Shown here piece by piece: positions 1 to 7,237 of a DNA stretch of 39,614 bases (positions within the stretch are counted from its first letter, which is position 1; every line of letters starts with the position of its first letter). This DNA is from an uncultured Bacteroidales bacterium. Its GTDB lineage: Bacteria > Bacteroidota > Bacteroidia > Bacteroidales > Paludibacteraceae. The notes below the pieces were generated by a model. It had not been told where the DNA came from, made no database searches, and worked only from the letters and a program-made list of their open reading frames with translations. Made by a program: the position numbers and the translations under genes. The stretch is taken from positions 1-39,614 of the forward strand of contig CALZOG010000009.1 in assembly GCA_945827635.1 (NCBI GenBank). Reading direction: 5' to 3'.

Positions 1-2
1 TA

Positions 3-356
3 ATGGCTTGTTTTATTGTACCATTGACTCAAGCGATAGCCACAACGGCATATCGCAAATCGGTAGAGAAAAAGCAATCGTTGACTAACAGCGATAGCTG
101 CCTTTCACCTTTCACCTCTCATCTCTCATCGTTGGAGAAGATGCTGTGGGGCGGATCGCTGATGCTGGTTGTGGACCATATCATCAACGGAGAAGTGACA
201 TGGATGTACCCGTTCTTCACGGCGTTGGAGACGGAGGGTGGCTGGCAAACGATGCTCAGCGAAATGTTGACCGTAGGCGTGCCGATGAGTGTGATTGTGA
301 CTGCAGTATGGGCGGTATATTGCTATGCAGTGGAAAAAAAAGCCGTCAAGGCATAA
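3..356 (+). CDS. Hypothetical membrane protein, probably 5'-truncated by window edge
   Basis: I do not recognise this protein with certainty. An ATG lies at position 3, but the reading frame is open to the window edge, so the true start may be further left and this may be only a C-terminal part. Visible are a hydrophobic N-terminus, a hydrophobic stretch around residues 46-60 (LEKMLWGGSLMLVVDH), and a C-terminal transmembrane helix around residues 90-110 followed by a lysine-rich end. Residues 23-43 are serine/threonine-rich and are encoded by short tandem repeats at 104-134, which look like an in-frame insertion between two membrane segments. The next membrane-protein gene follows on the same strand after 75 bases, so the two are probably co-transcribed. 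Confidence 0.55.
   Translation: MACFIVPLTQAIATTAYRKSVEKKQSLTNSDSCLSPFTSHLSSLEKMLWGGSLMLVVDHIINGEVTWMYPFFTALETEGGWQTMLSEMLTVGVPMSVIVTAVWAVYCYAVEKKAVKA
104..134. repeat. Short tandem repeat inside the first membrane protein
   Basis: Two alternating 7-base words occur here, TTTCACC twice and TCTCATC twice, ending just before the conserved-looking LEKMLWGG segment. The repeat is read in frame as a serine/threonine/proline-rich stretch. It is of the same general type as the intergenic repeats elsewhere in this window. Confidence 0.6.
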
Positions 357-362
357 ACAAAA

Positions 363-396
363 ATCGTGATCCCGTGATCTCATGATCGCGTGACTC
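363..396. repeat. Short imperfect repeat between the two membrane-protein genes
   Basis: Variants of the word CGTGATC occur four times in about 34 bases (cgtgatc, cgtgatc, catgatc, cgtgact) between the stop of the first gene and the start of the next. No gene or promoter motif is visible in it. Confidence 0.55.
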
Positions 397-431
397 CGAT
401 CCATAAAAATCAATATCTAAAATCACAAATT

Positions 432-1535
432 ATGTTTTTTCAAGTTTATGGGCCTGAGGCCCTTGCTCAATGGGGAATGCTGTTGGTAGTCCTCGTTGGC
501 TTAATCTTGTTCAATGAGTTTGCCCGTCGTACGAAGTTGGGCGGTGCAATCACATTCTTTGCTATACCGTTGGTTCTGACGGTGTACTTCGTAGCCATTG
601 CCATTGGAGCCCGTATGGGGGCAGAATGGGCGGTTAACAACCAGACGCACGTGTATATGAACGGCTGGTTCCATTACGCCAAACTCTATGCTGCGCTCGC
701 CGGCTGTATCGGCTTTATGATGATCAAGTACGAGTGGGGTATAGGTGCCAAGCATTGGTTCAAACCCTTCCCGTTCATCATTGTGGCTATCAATATTCTG
801 ATAGCCGTTGCTTCTGACTTTGAGTCAGCCATCATGGGTTGGAACAAGTGGTGGCTGTCAAGTGAAGGTGTGTGGTTGTATGGCGGCTGGCACAACGTGT
901 TAAACGGTGTAGCCGGTTTGCTCAACATCTTCTGTATGACTGCTTGGTGGAACGTGTTCCCGTCGAAGGACCGCAAGGATATGATCTGGGCGGATATGAC
1001 CTGGGTGTATATCCTCGTATATGACATCTGGAACTTTGCATACACCTACAACTGTCTGCCTACACACAGCTGGTACTGCGGTATCGCTCTGCTGTTGGCT
1101 CCGACCGTAGCAGCCTTGTTGTGGAACCGTGGTGGCTGGATTCAGAACCGCGCCAATACTTTGGCAATCTGGTGTATGTTCGCGCAGGTGTTCCCGTTGT
1201 TCCAAGAGACGTTCTTCAACGGTAAGCAGTTCTACTCATGGGCTGTGTTGCCTACGCAGTACGTTAATGGTATCGAAACGATCAACGCTATCTACGCTGC
1301 ATCAGGTCTGGGGGACGAGGTTGTTGCTCACACCACAGTCGTTGCCGAGGGTGCTACTGCTGCCAACCCGACAGCTATGTTGGTAATCAGTGCTCTGGCT
1401 CTGGTTACGAACATCGTAGCCTTCACCTATATCATGGTTCAGGCCAAGAAACGCAGTATCAACCCGTACAAGGAAGACGTATTCGTTGACCAGAAGTACT
1501 ACAAGGATGCTATCGCACGCGCTGAGATCAACTAA
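432..1535 (+). CDS. Multi-spanning membrane protein, DUF5692-like
   Basis: This is a polytopic inner-membrane protein of 367 residues with about nine to ten hydrophobic segments spread over its length. It is rich in tryptophan and tyrosine (for example GWNKWWLSSEGVWLYGGWHN). It resembles the uncharacterised DUF5692 family of Bacteroidota and Clostridia; that assignment is from memory of the family and is not certain. An in-frame ATG at 390 would add 14 polar residues encoded by the upstream repeat region. I prefer the ATG at 432, because the protein then begins MFFQVYGPEALAQWG and enters the membrane directly. A strong hairpin terminator follows 24 bases after the stop. No function can be inferred from the sequence. 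Confidence 0.8.
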   Translation: MFFQVYGPEALAQWGMLLVVLVGLILFNEFARRTKLGGAITFFAIPLVLTVYFVAIAIGARMGAEWAVNNQTHVYMNGWFHYAKLYAALAGCIGFMMIKYEWGIGAKHWFKPFPFIIVAINILIAVASDFESAIMGWNKWWLSSEGVWLYGGWHNVLNGVAGLLNIFCMTAWWNVFPSKDRKDMIWADMTWVYILVYDIWNFAYTYNCLPTHSWYCGIALLLAPTVAALLWNRGGWIQNRANTLAIWCMFAQVFPLFQETFFNGKQFYSWAVLPTQYVNGIETINAIYAASGLGDEVVAHTTVVAEGATAANPTAMLVISALALVTNIVAFTYIMVQAKKRSINPYKEDVFVDQKYYKDAIARAEIN

Positions 1536-1559
1536 TCAGCTCATACCCTCCTATCACAG

Positions 1560-1585
1560 AAAAGCGTCCCGAGCGGGACGCTTTT
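1560..1585 (+). terminator. Rho-independent terminator
   Basis: An 11-bp perfect stem (AAAAGCGTCCC pairing with GGGACGCTTTT) with a GAGC loop is followed by a T-rich tail. It lies directly downstream of the DUF5692-like gene and ends that transcription unit. Confidence 0.85.
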
Positions 1586-1616
1586 CTTATTCACCGGTTG
1601 GTCGTTACTGCGTGTT

Positions 1617-1680
1617 AACAGCCTTTAGGCTAATCCAACAGCGAAGCTCACAAACAGCCTTAAGGCACTCCAATCGCTTG
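1617..1680. repeat. Dispersed repeat, copy related to the insert in the Clp ATPase gene
   Basis: Two imperfect copies of about 25 bases start at 1617 and 1653, each beginning AACAGCCTT and containing a palindrome (GCCTTAAGGC in the second copy). They are separated by TCCAACAGCGAAGCTC and a few more bases. The second copy aligns with 38649-38671 with about three substitutions and one indel. The middle segment (1634-1655) aligns with 38622-38643 at 18 of 22 positions. The element fills the space between the DUF5692-like gene's terminator and the rubrerythrin stop. Confidence 0.7.
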
Positions 1681-1694
1681 ACGGCAATTGTCTC

Positions 1695-2246
1695 TTATTT
1701 CTTAAAGTAACGGTTGTACAGTCCTTGGAATCCTGAACCGTGGCGTGCTTCGTCCTTAGCCATCTCGTGAACGGTGTCATGGATAGCGTCGAGGTTCAGT
1801 TCCTTGGCGCGCTTGGCGATAGCGAACTTATCCTCGCATGCGCCCGCCTCGGCAAGCATACGTTTTTCCAGATTGGTTTTGGTGTCCCAAACTACCTCGC
1901 CCAGCAGTTCTGCGAACTTCGAGGCATGATCAGCTTCCTCGTAAGCATACTGACGGAAGGCGGCTGCAATCTCAGGATAGCCCTCGCGGTCTGCCTGACG
2001 CGCCATAGCTAGGTACTGTCCCACCTCGGTACACTCGCCCATGTAGTGTGCGCGCAGACCGTCATGGATCAGCGGATCGGTTACATCTTTGGCAACGCCG
2101 ACAATATGTTCGCATGCCCATGTCAGTCCTTTGCTCTCGTCAGCCACTTTCCACTCAACGATTTGCTTGCATTGCGGGCAACGCTCTGGTGCCTCGGTGC
2201 CCTCGTGAACATAGCCACAGATAGGGCAGATAAATTTCTTGTTCAT
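1695..2246 (-). CDS. Reverse rubrerythrin (rubredoxin domain N-terminal)
   Basis: This is a non-haem di-iron peroxidase of 183 residues, likely reducing hydrogen peroxide in the cytoplasm of an anaerobe. The order of domains is reversed relative to classical rubrerythrin. A rubredoxin-type iron site comes first (C7, C10, C23, C26 in CPICGY and CPQCKQ), followed by a four-helix ferritin-like domain with di-iron ligand motifs such as [24 protein letters not shown] and the late [10 protein letters not shown]. Classical rubrerythrins carry the rubredoxin part at the C-terminus. The gene lies 18 bases downstream of panB on the same strand and so is probably transcribed from the panB promoter; the pairing has no obvious metabolic logic. 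Confidence 0.92.
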   Translation of the reverse strand: MNKKFICPICGYVHEGTEAPERCPQCKQIVEWKVADESKGLTWACEHIVGVAKDVTDPLIHDGLRAHYMGECTEVGQYLAMARQADREGYPEIAAAFRQYAYEEADHASKFAELLGEVVWDTKTNLEKRMLAEAGACEDKFAIAKRAKELNLDAIHDTVHEMAKDEARHGSGFQGLYNRYFKK

Positions 2247-2264
2247 TGTTTTGATATTTTAGGG

Positions 2265-3080
2265 TTAATAACTTTCTTCAGCGGACGGGAAGGACGAATC
2301 TTTGACGGCCGTTATGTAGTCGCCTACGGCTGATTGGATATTTTCGGCGAGGTGAGCGAACTGGCGCAGGAACTTCGGTTTGAATCCTTGGTTGAGCCCG
2401 AGCATGTCGTGCAGGACGAGTACTTGTCCGTCGGTGCCGGCTCCGGCTCCTATGCCAATGGTTGGGCAGCTGACGGCAGCGGTGACGCGCGCAGCAAGTA
2501 CGGCAGGAATCTTCTCGAGCACGATGCAGAAACAGCCAGCTTCGTCCAGCAGCCGTGCGTCAGCGAGCAGTTTGTCAGCCTCTGCCTCCTCCTTGGCGCG
2601 CAGACCATATCCTCCGAACTGGTTGACGCTTTGCGGCGTTAGTCCCAAGTGTCCGCAGACCGGAACACCGGCTTTTACCATGCGGCGTATGGCGTCGGCT
2701 ATCTCCTGCCCGCCCTCGAGCTTCACTGCATCGGCACCGCTCTCCTTGAGCATGCGGATAGCGTTGGCTACTGCCATATCGTCGTTCACCTGGTAGGAGC
2801 CGAACGGCATATCTGCAACCACCAACGCGTGTTGCGCAGCGCGCACGACGCCTTTGGCGAGGAAGATCATCTCATCCATGGTGATGGGTAATGTATATTG
2901 GTTACCGCAAACGATGTTCGAGGCGCTGTCGCCTACCAGCAATATATCTATACCGGCTTCATCCACCAGTCTGGCGAGGGTGTAGTCGTATGATGTCAGC
3001 ATGGTGATCTTCTCGCCCTGCTGCTTCATCTGACGAAGCTTTGTTGTCGTCCGACGGGTATTTTGCGTATGAACAGACAT
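2265..3080 (-). CDS. panB: 3-methyl-2-oxobutanoate hydroxymethyltransferase
   Basis: PanB transfers a hydroxymethyl group from 5,10-methylenetetrahydrofolate to alpha-ketoisovalerate, the first committed step of pantothenate (coenzyme A) synthesis, in the cytoplasm. The 271-residue length is normal. Visible family motifs are LTSYDYTLARLVDEAG near 28-43, VGDSASN at 49-55 and ADMPFGSY at 89-96 (D51 and D90 are the probable metal-binding positions), VKLEGG at 119-124, GHLGLTPQ at 143-150, and VLEKIP around E189. A promoter with good spacing lies 60-95 bases upstream, divergent from ssb. The gene heads a probable two-gene unit with the reverse rubrerythrin. Confidence 0.95.
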   Translation of the reverse strand: MSVHTQNTRRTTTKLRQMKQQGEKITMLTSYDYTLARLVDEAGIDILLVGDSASNIVCGNQYTLPITMDEMIFLAKGVVRAAQHALVVADMPFGSYQVNDDMAVANAIRMLKESGADAVKLEGGQEIADAIRRMVKAGVPVCGHLGLTPQSVNQFGGYGLRAKEEAEADKLLADARLLDEAGCFCIVLEKIPAVLAARVTAAVSCPTIGIGAGAGTDGQVLVLHDMLGLNQGFKPKFLRQFAHLAENIQSAVGDYITAVKDSSFPSAEESY

Positions 3081-3142
3081 GTTGTTATATTATTTTACGT
3101 TGCAAAGCGGCAGCGGTGAGTACCGTTGGCCGAATGCATGTG

Positions 3143-3174
3143 CAAAGTTACGACTTTTTTTTGACATTTGCAAA
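3143..3174 (-). promoter_or_regulatory. Bacteroidota-type promoter for panB
   Basis: On the minus strand a -7 box TAACTTTG (CAAAGTTA at 3143-3150) is preceded by TTTG (CAAA at 3171-3174) with a 20-base spacer. This matches the TAnnTTTG / TTTG pattern of the Bacteroidota primary sigma factor. Confidence 0.75.
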
Positions 3175-3347
3175 TAAAAAGTGTTTTTGATAGAAGAATG
3201 TGTGAAATTTGTCAGCACAACATTCAAAAGAGTGTATGTTTTGTGCGTTTGTGTCAGTCTTTGTGTACGAATGGTTCCTTAAACCTGCCAATATTGTAAA
3301 CTGCAGGCGACTTTTTGGAAAGTATAGAACAAAAAGTGCAAAAATAT

Positions 3348-3378
3348 CTTGAAAATATCAGATTTTTTTGTATCTTTG
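3348..3378 (+). promoter_or_regulatory. Bacteroidota-type promoter for ssb
   Basis: TATCTTTG at 3371-3378 with an upstream CTTG at 3348-3351 and a 19-base spacer, 32 bases before the ssb ATG. This agrees with choosing the ATG at 3411 rather than the upstream in-frame ATG at 3315, which lies before the promoter. Confidence 0.78.
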
Positions 3379-3410
3379 CATTGACAATTATTAAAAATAC
3401 TATTCTTACT

Positions 3411-3794
3411 ATGACTTCAGTCAATAAAGTTATCCTCGTTGGAAACGTGGGTTCTGATCCTGATGTACGTACCTTGGAGCGTGGCGGGATTATTGTATCA
3501 CTCAACCTTGCAACCACTGAGCGCGGGTACACGATGCAGAACGGCATTCAGGTGCCCGGTCGCACCGAGTGGCACTCCATTGTGCTGCGCAACAATCTTG
3601 CAGATTTGGCAGAGCGCAGTATCAGAAAAGGGATGAAGTTGTACGTTGAGGGCAAACTGCAGACGCGCAGTTGGGAGAAAGACGGTCAGCGTCGCAGCAA
3701 GACAGAGGTATTAGCCGAGTCGATACAGATCTTGTATCGTCCCGCAGACACTCGTCGCCCTGAATCTTTCGATCCAGACGAGGAGAATGAGTAG
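3411..3794 (+). CDS. ssb: Single-stranded DNA-binding protein, short, without canonical C-terminal tip
   Basis: A single OB-fold protein of 127 residues that binds single-stranded DNA during replication and repair. It begins SVNKVILVGNVGSDPDVR and contains NLATTERG, RTEWHSIVL and KLYVEGKLQTRSW, all typical of Bacteroidota SSB. An upstream in-frame ATG at 3315 is rejected because the promoter lies between the two. The usual acidic tip ending in proline-phenylalanine, which recruits partner proteins, is absent: the protein ends ESFDPDEENE. It is therefore either a secondary SSB or one lacking the partner-recruiting tail. It is monocistronic and shares a bidirectional terminator with the convergent flavoprotein gene. 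Confidence 0.92.
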   Translation: MTSVNKVILVGNVGSDPDVRTLERGGIIVSLNLATTERGYTMQNGIQVPGRTEWHSIVLRNNLADLAERSIRKGMKLYVEGKLQTRSWEKDGQRRSKTEVLAESIQILYRPADTRRPESFDPDEENE

Positions 3795-3827
3795 TGAAGT
3801 ACGCGAACAGTAACGCTACATCACAAC

Positions 3828-3859
3828 ACAGCAGCCGCACTATGAGGTGCGGCTGCTGT
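3828..3859. terminator. Bidirectional terminator between ssb and the Nfn-like gene
   Basis: A 13-bp stem with GCAGCCGCAC and GTGCGGCTGC as its core and a short loop (3841-3846), flanked by T-rich sequence on the plus strand. It lies between two convergent genes and could serve both. Confidence 0.75.
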
Positions 3860-3880
3860 TGTTATCAGGTTTATAGTCTG

Positions 3881-6232
3881 TTAGTTGTCAGTGCTGAGTG
3901 CGGCGTGCATGGCTGCTGCGGCTTTGCGTCCGTCGGACATAGCGAGGATCACCGTAGCGCCACCGCGGACTATATCGCCGCCGGCATAGAGGACAGGCAG
4001 CGAGGAGCGCATGTCGTCGTCCACGACGATTGTGCCTTTGCGTGACACTTCGAGTCCGGCTACAGACTTCGGTATAATCGGGTTAGGCGACACGCCTACT
4101 GCTACCACTACCATATCTGCCGGTACGGTGATCGTCTTGCCTTCAACAGGCACAGGCGAGCGGCGACCCGATTCATCGGGTTCACCCAAAGTCATGACTT
4201 GCAGCACCGCCTCCTTGACACGGCCGCTTTCGTCAGCGTGGTACTCGATAGGGTTGTGCAAGGTCATGAACTCTATACCTTCGGCTTTGGCGTGCTCAAC
4301 CTCCTCATGACGTGCAGGCATTTCGTCCTCGCTACGGCGATACACGATGATTGCGTGTTCAGCGCCCAGACGTTTGGCTGTACGCACAGCATCCATGGCG
4401 GTGTTGCCACCGCCTATGACGAGCACGTTCTTGCCGTAGAGGACAGGTGTGTCGGTGGCAGCGTTGGTGGCGTCCATGAGATTCACGCGCGTGAGGTACT
4501 CGTTGGAGGACATAACGCCGTTGAGGTTCTCACCGGGGATACCCATGAACCGTGGTAGACCTGCTCCTGAGGCGACAAAAACAGCCTTGTAGCCGTCAGC
4601 CTGCAGATCATCGACGGTAATCGTCTTGCCGACAATTGTATCGGTGACAAACTCCACGCCCAAGGCGCGCAGACCTTCGATCTCCTTATCCACAATCGCG
4701 TTAGGCAGACGGTACTCGGGTATACCGTACTTGAGAACTCCGCCAATGGCGTGCAGCGCCTCGAACACGGTGACCCGATAGCCGTATTTAGCCATGTCAC
4801 CGGCAAAGGTGAGGCCGGCAGGACCAGAGCCTACCACAGCAACCTTTAGACCGCTTTCGCTGACAGACCGTTCGCTTTGCTCACTGATAGAGTACAGACC
4901 GCTCGTTTCACTCGCTGAAAGATTGTCAGCATGGTCGGCAACGAAGCGCTCGAGGTAACCGATGGCAACGGGTTTGTGACCCATTTTCATATGGATACAC
5001 TGTGCCTCGCACTGCTTTTCCTGCGGGCATACGCGGCCGCAGACGGCAGGCAGCGAACTGGACTCGTGGATGATAGCCGAAGCCTTCTGTATATCGCCGA
5101 GTTCGATCTGCTTGATGAACGCAGGTATATCGATGTTCACGGGGCAGCCTTTGACGCAGCCCGGGTTCTTGCACGACAGGCAGCGGTGGCTCTCAGTGAG
5201 CGCCTGTTCGGGTGTCAAGCCGAGGTTCACCTCTTTGCGGAGCGACTTAATACGCTCCTCGGGTGCCAGTTCGGGCATAACCACGCGTGGTATAGCGGCG
5301 CGCTCTTTGGGGGACAGACCAAGCTCCCTCTCCGGCTCTCCCCTCATAGGAGAGAGAGTAGTATGACTCGAAGAGGCGGGTTGGGCAGCAGCGGAGTTGG
5401 TTTCTGCGTGTTGACCATTGAGGTAGGCTTCGTAAGCAGCGGCCTCCTCGGGTTTGTAGGAGCGCAGGCGTGAGAGCATCTCGTCGAAATCCACCTGGTG
5501 TGCATCGAACTCGGGACCGTCCACACAGACGAATTTCGTCTGTCCGCCCACGGTGACACGACATGCGCCGCACATACCTGTGCCGTCCACCATGATTGTG
5601 TTCAGCGAAGCCTCGGTAGGGATATTGTACTTCTTGGTGGTGAGTGCGACGAACTTCATCATGATAGCTGGACCGATCGTGATGCACTTGTCCACGTGCT
5701 CGCGTGCGGCAACCGTCTCAATGCCTTGGGTGACCAATCCCTGCGTTCCCATCGAACCGTCGTCGGTCATAACGATCACTTCGTCGGAGGTAGCGGATAG
5801 TTCGTCGTGGAGGATGATCAGGTCTTTGTTACGCGCAGCGAGTATTGTGATCACGCGGTTGCCGGCGCGCTTGAGTGCCTGAGCAATAGGCAGCATAGGC
5901 GCAGCCCCTACGCCACCGCAGGCACAAACGACCGTTCCGTAGTTCTCGATACGCGTAGCCTGTCCGAGCGGGCCAACAATGTCCGCAAGGCAGTCGCCCG
6001 GGTTCATGGCGCAGAGTTTGGCACTGCTGACACCAATACGCTGTACGACCAGAGTGATCGTGCCGGCAGTGGTGTCGGCATTGGAAATGGTGAGCGGCAT
6101 ACGCTCGGAGTTGTTGTCCACGCGCACTATGACAAAGTGTCCTGCGCGACGACTCTTAGCGATGAGCGGAGCTTCCACAACGAGCTCCGCTACATTGTCA
6201 GAGAAGAAACGCTTAGAAATGATCCGATTCAT
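3881..6232 (-). CDS. Fused NfnA/NfnB-like ferredoxin-NADP reductase / glutamate synthase small subunit
   Basis: A single 783-residue protein joins two modules normally called NfnA and NfnB. Together such modules exchange electrons among NAD(H), NADP(H) and ferredoxin, and the second resembles the NADPH-dependent small subunit of glutamate synthase. Residues 1-270 form the FAD/NAD reductase, with a [2Fe-2S] cysteine set in GTGMCGACRVTVGG and KFVCVDGPEFD. Residues about 320-783 carry a cysteine-rich [4Fe-4S] part (CLSCKNPGCVKGCP, CGRVCPQEKQCEAQC), an FAD site (VVGSGPAGLTFAG at 466-478) and an NADP site (IGGGNTAMDAVR). Fusion is known in Bacteroidota. Odd here are two low-complexity inserts encoded by repeats, at residues about 274-313 (the module junction) and 437-462 (just before the FAD site). 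It follows deoC after 44 bases. Confidence 0.9.
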   Translation of the reverse strand: MNRIISKRFFSDNVAELVVEAPLIAKSRRAGHFVIVRVDNNSERMPLTISNADTTAGTITLVVQRIGVSSAKLCAMNPGDCLADIVGPLGQATRIENYGTVVCACGGVGAAPMLPIAQALKRAGNRVITILAARNKDLIILHDELSATSDEVIVMTDDGSMGTQGLVTQGIETVAAREHVDKCITIGPAIMMKFVALTTKKYNIPTEASLNTIMVDGTGMCGACRVTVGGQTKFVCVDGPEFDAHQVDFDEMLSRLRSYKPEEAAAYEAYLNGQHAETNSAAAQPASSSHTTLSPMRGEPERELGLSPKERAAIPRVVMPELAPEERIKSLRKEVNLGLTPEQALTESHRCLSCKNPGCVKGCPVNIDIPAFIKQIELGDIQKASAIIHESSSLPAVCGRVCPQEKQCEAQCIHMKMGHKPVAIGYLERFVADHADNLSASETSGLYSISEQSERSVSESGLKVAVVGSGPAGLTFAGDMAKYGYRVTVFEALHAIGGVLKYGIPEYRLPNAIVDKEIEGLRALGVEFVTDTIVGKTITVDDLQADGYKAVFVASGAGLPRFMGIPGENLNGVMSSNEYLTRVNLMDATNAATDTPVLYGKNVLVIGGGNTAMDAVRTAKRLGAEHAIIVYRRSEDEMPARHEEVEHAKAEGIEFMTLHNPIEYHADESGRVKEAVLQVMTLGEPDESGRRSPVPVEGKTITVPADMVVVAVGVSPNPIIPKSVAGLEVSRKGTIVVDDDMRSSLPVLYAGGDIVRGGATVILAMSDGRKAAAAMHAALSTDN
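4848..4925. repeat. In-frame degenerate repeat inside the Nfn-like gene (insert 2)
   Basis: The word AGACCG recurs at 4848, 4865 and 4896, each followed by variants of TTCG, TTTC and CTGA. Read in the gene it gives a serine/glutamate-rich stretch (SASETSGLYSISEQSERSVS) immediately before the conserved FAD-binding GSGPAG motif. Confidence 0.65.
5318..5358. repeat. Palindromic repeat inside the Nfn-like gene (insert 1)
   Basis: Purine-rich and pyrimidine-rich arms (CTCCCTCTCCGGCTCTCCCC and TAGGAGAGAGAG) resemble the intergenic palindromic element seen before mutL (11700-11735). In the gene it is translated as LSPMRGEPERELG within the linker joining the two enzyme modules. Confidence 0.6.
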
Positions 6233-6278
6233 TTACGATTTGGGCATTTACGATTTACCATTTGGTAATTTACGATTT
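6231..6278. repeat. ATTTACGATTT repeat between deoC and the Nfn-like gene
   Basis: Three exact copies of the 11-base word ATTTACGATTT (at 6231, 6246 and 6268) with a related spacer. The first copy overlaps the start codon of the Nfn-like gene. It fills the whole gap to deoC. Confidence 0.75.
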
Positions 6279-7164
6279 AGAAGTATTTCTGCTCGCTGCC
6301 CATGATGGATGTGAGCAGGTTGTTAGCCAGACGGCTGGCGCCGAAGCGGAAGAGACGGTTGTTGAGCCAATCTTTGCCGAGGATCTCCTTCACCAGGGTA
6401 TAGTGAGCGACAGCCTCATCGGTCGTGCTGACACCTCCGGCAGGTTTGTAGCCCTTGATCTCGCCTGTCTTTTCTTTCCACGCCTTGATAGCCTGGCACA
6501 TGATGAATGTGGCTTCGGGAGTAGCGTTGACGCTGATCTTGCCGGTAGAAGTCTTGATGAAGTCCGCACCGGCAGCCATAGCGAGGATAGAGGCTTTCCA
6601 GATGTTTTCAGCGGTCTTCAATGCGCCGGTCTCCAGAATAACCTTGAAGTGTGCGTCTTTGGCAGCGGCTTTTTGTTCGCGGATTTCGTCGAAGCACTCC
6701 TCGTACTTGCCCTCAAGGAACTTGCCTTGTGAGAGCACCATGTCGCACTCGGTAGCTCCTTCTTTGACAGCCATAGCCGTTTCAGCAACCTTGATCTCGA
6801 TGAACGTTTGTGAAGCAGGGAAACCGCCTACAACGGAGGTTATGCCTACACCTTCTGCCTTGAGATTAGCCTTAACAACGGGAACGAGCGCCGGATAAAC
6901 ACAAATGCTGGCTACGTTATAGTCTTTGAGTTCGGGGAAGTGTTCGCCGAAATAGTTGACACAAGCAGCCATTTTCTCCACGCGTGCGTCGGTGTCGTCA
7001 CCCATGAGGGTGGTGAGATCGATCTGGTGTAGGCATTGTTTCCAAACAGCGGCGTTGTTGTTCTCGGCAGCGTGCTTGGCGATGATATCTGCGGTCTGAG
7101 CTTTAACCTGCTCGTCGGTCAGCGCAAAGGGATATTGCGCAAAAAGTTCTTCAAATTTGTTCAT
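6277..7164 (-). CDS. deoC: Deoxyribose-phosphate aldolase
   Basis: DeoC is a class I aldolase that splits 2-deoxyribose-5-phosphate into glyceraldehyde-3-phosphate and acetaldehyde in deoxynucleoside salvage. The 295-residue protein has CVYPALVPVV, ATECDMVLSQG, KVILETGALK, the Schiff-base lysine in ADFIKTSTGK, GYKPAGGVST and the C-terminal RFGASRLANNLL. It belongs to the longer type of DeoC. It lies between psd (upstream) and the Nfn-like gene (downstream) on the minus strand. A perfect four-copy 14-base tandem repeat lies just before its start codon, in the probable leader, where copy-number change could alter its translation. Confidence 0.94.
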   Translation of the reverse strand: MNKFEELFAQYPFALTDEQVKAQTADIIAKHAAENNNAAVWKQCLHQIDLTTLMGDDTDARVEKMAACVNYFGEHFPELKDYNVASICVYPALVPVVKANLKAEGVGITSVVGGFPASQTFIEIKVAETAMAVKEGATECDMVLSQGKFLEGKYEECFDEIREQKAAAKDAHFKVILETGALKTAENIWKASILAMAAGADFIKTSTGKISVNATPEATFIMCQAIKAWKEKTGEIKGYKPAGGVSTTDEAVAHYTLVKEILGKDWLNNRLFRFGASRLANNLLTSIMGSEQKYF

Positions 7165-7176
7165 GGTGATATGATG

Positions 7177-7232
7177 TTTAATGTTGAGTGTTTAATGTTG
7201 AGTGTTTAATGTTGAGTGTTTAATGTTGAGTG
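7177..7232. repeat. Perfect 4 x 14-bp tandem repeat upstream of deoC
   Basis: Four identical head-to-tail copies of TTTAATGTTGAGTG occupy 7177-7190, 7191-7204, 7205-7218 and 7219-7232. The array fills the gap between the psd stop (7238) and the deoC start (7164). Perfect identity suggests recent expansion or ongoing copy-number change. Confidence 0.95.
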
Positions 7233-7237
7233 GTGGA

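Larger units (their letters stand above)
3081..3410. other. Divergent intergenic region between panB and ssb
   Basis: About 330 AT-rich bases without a supportable gene. It holds the panB promoter (minus strand) near its left end and the ssb promoter (plus strand) near its right end. I see no hairpin, riboswitch or clear repeat in the middle. Confidence 0.6.

Noticed and set aside
3315..3410. N-terminal extension of SSB from an upstream ATG
   Set aside because: The promoter -7 box (3371-3378) lies inside the extension, and family members start at SVNKVILVGNVG.
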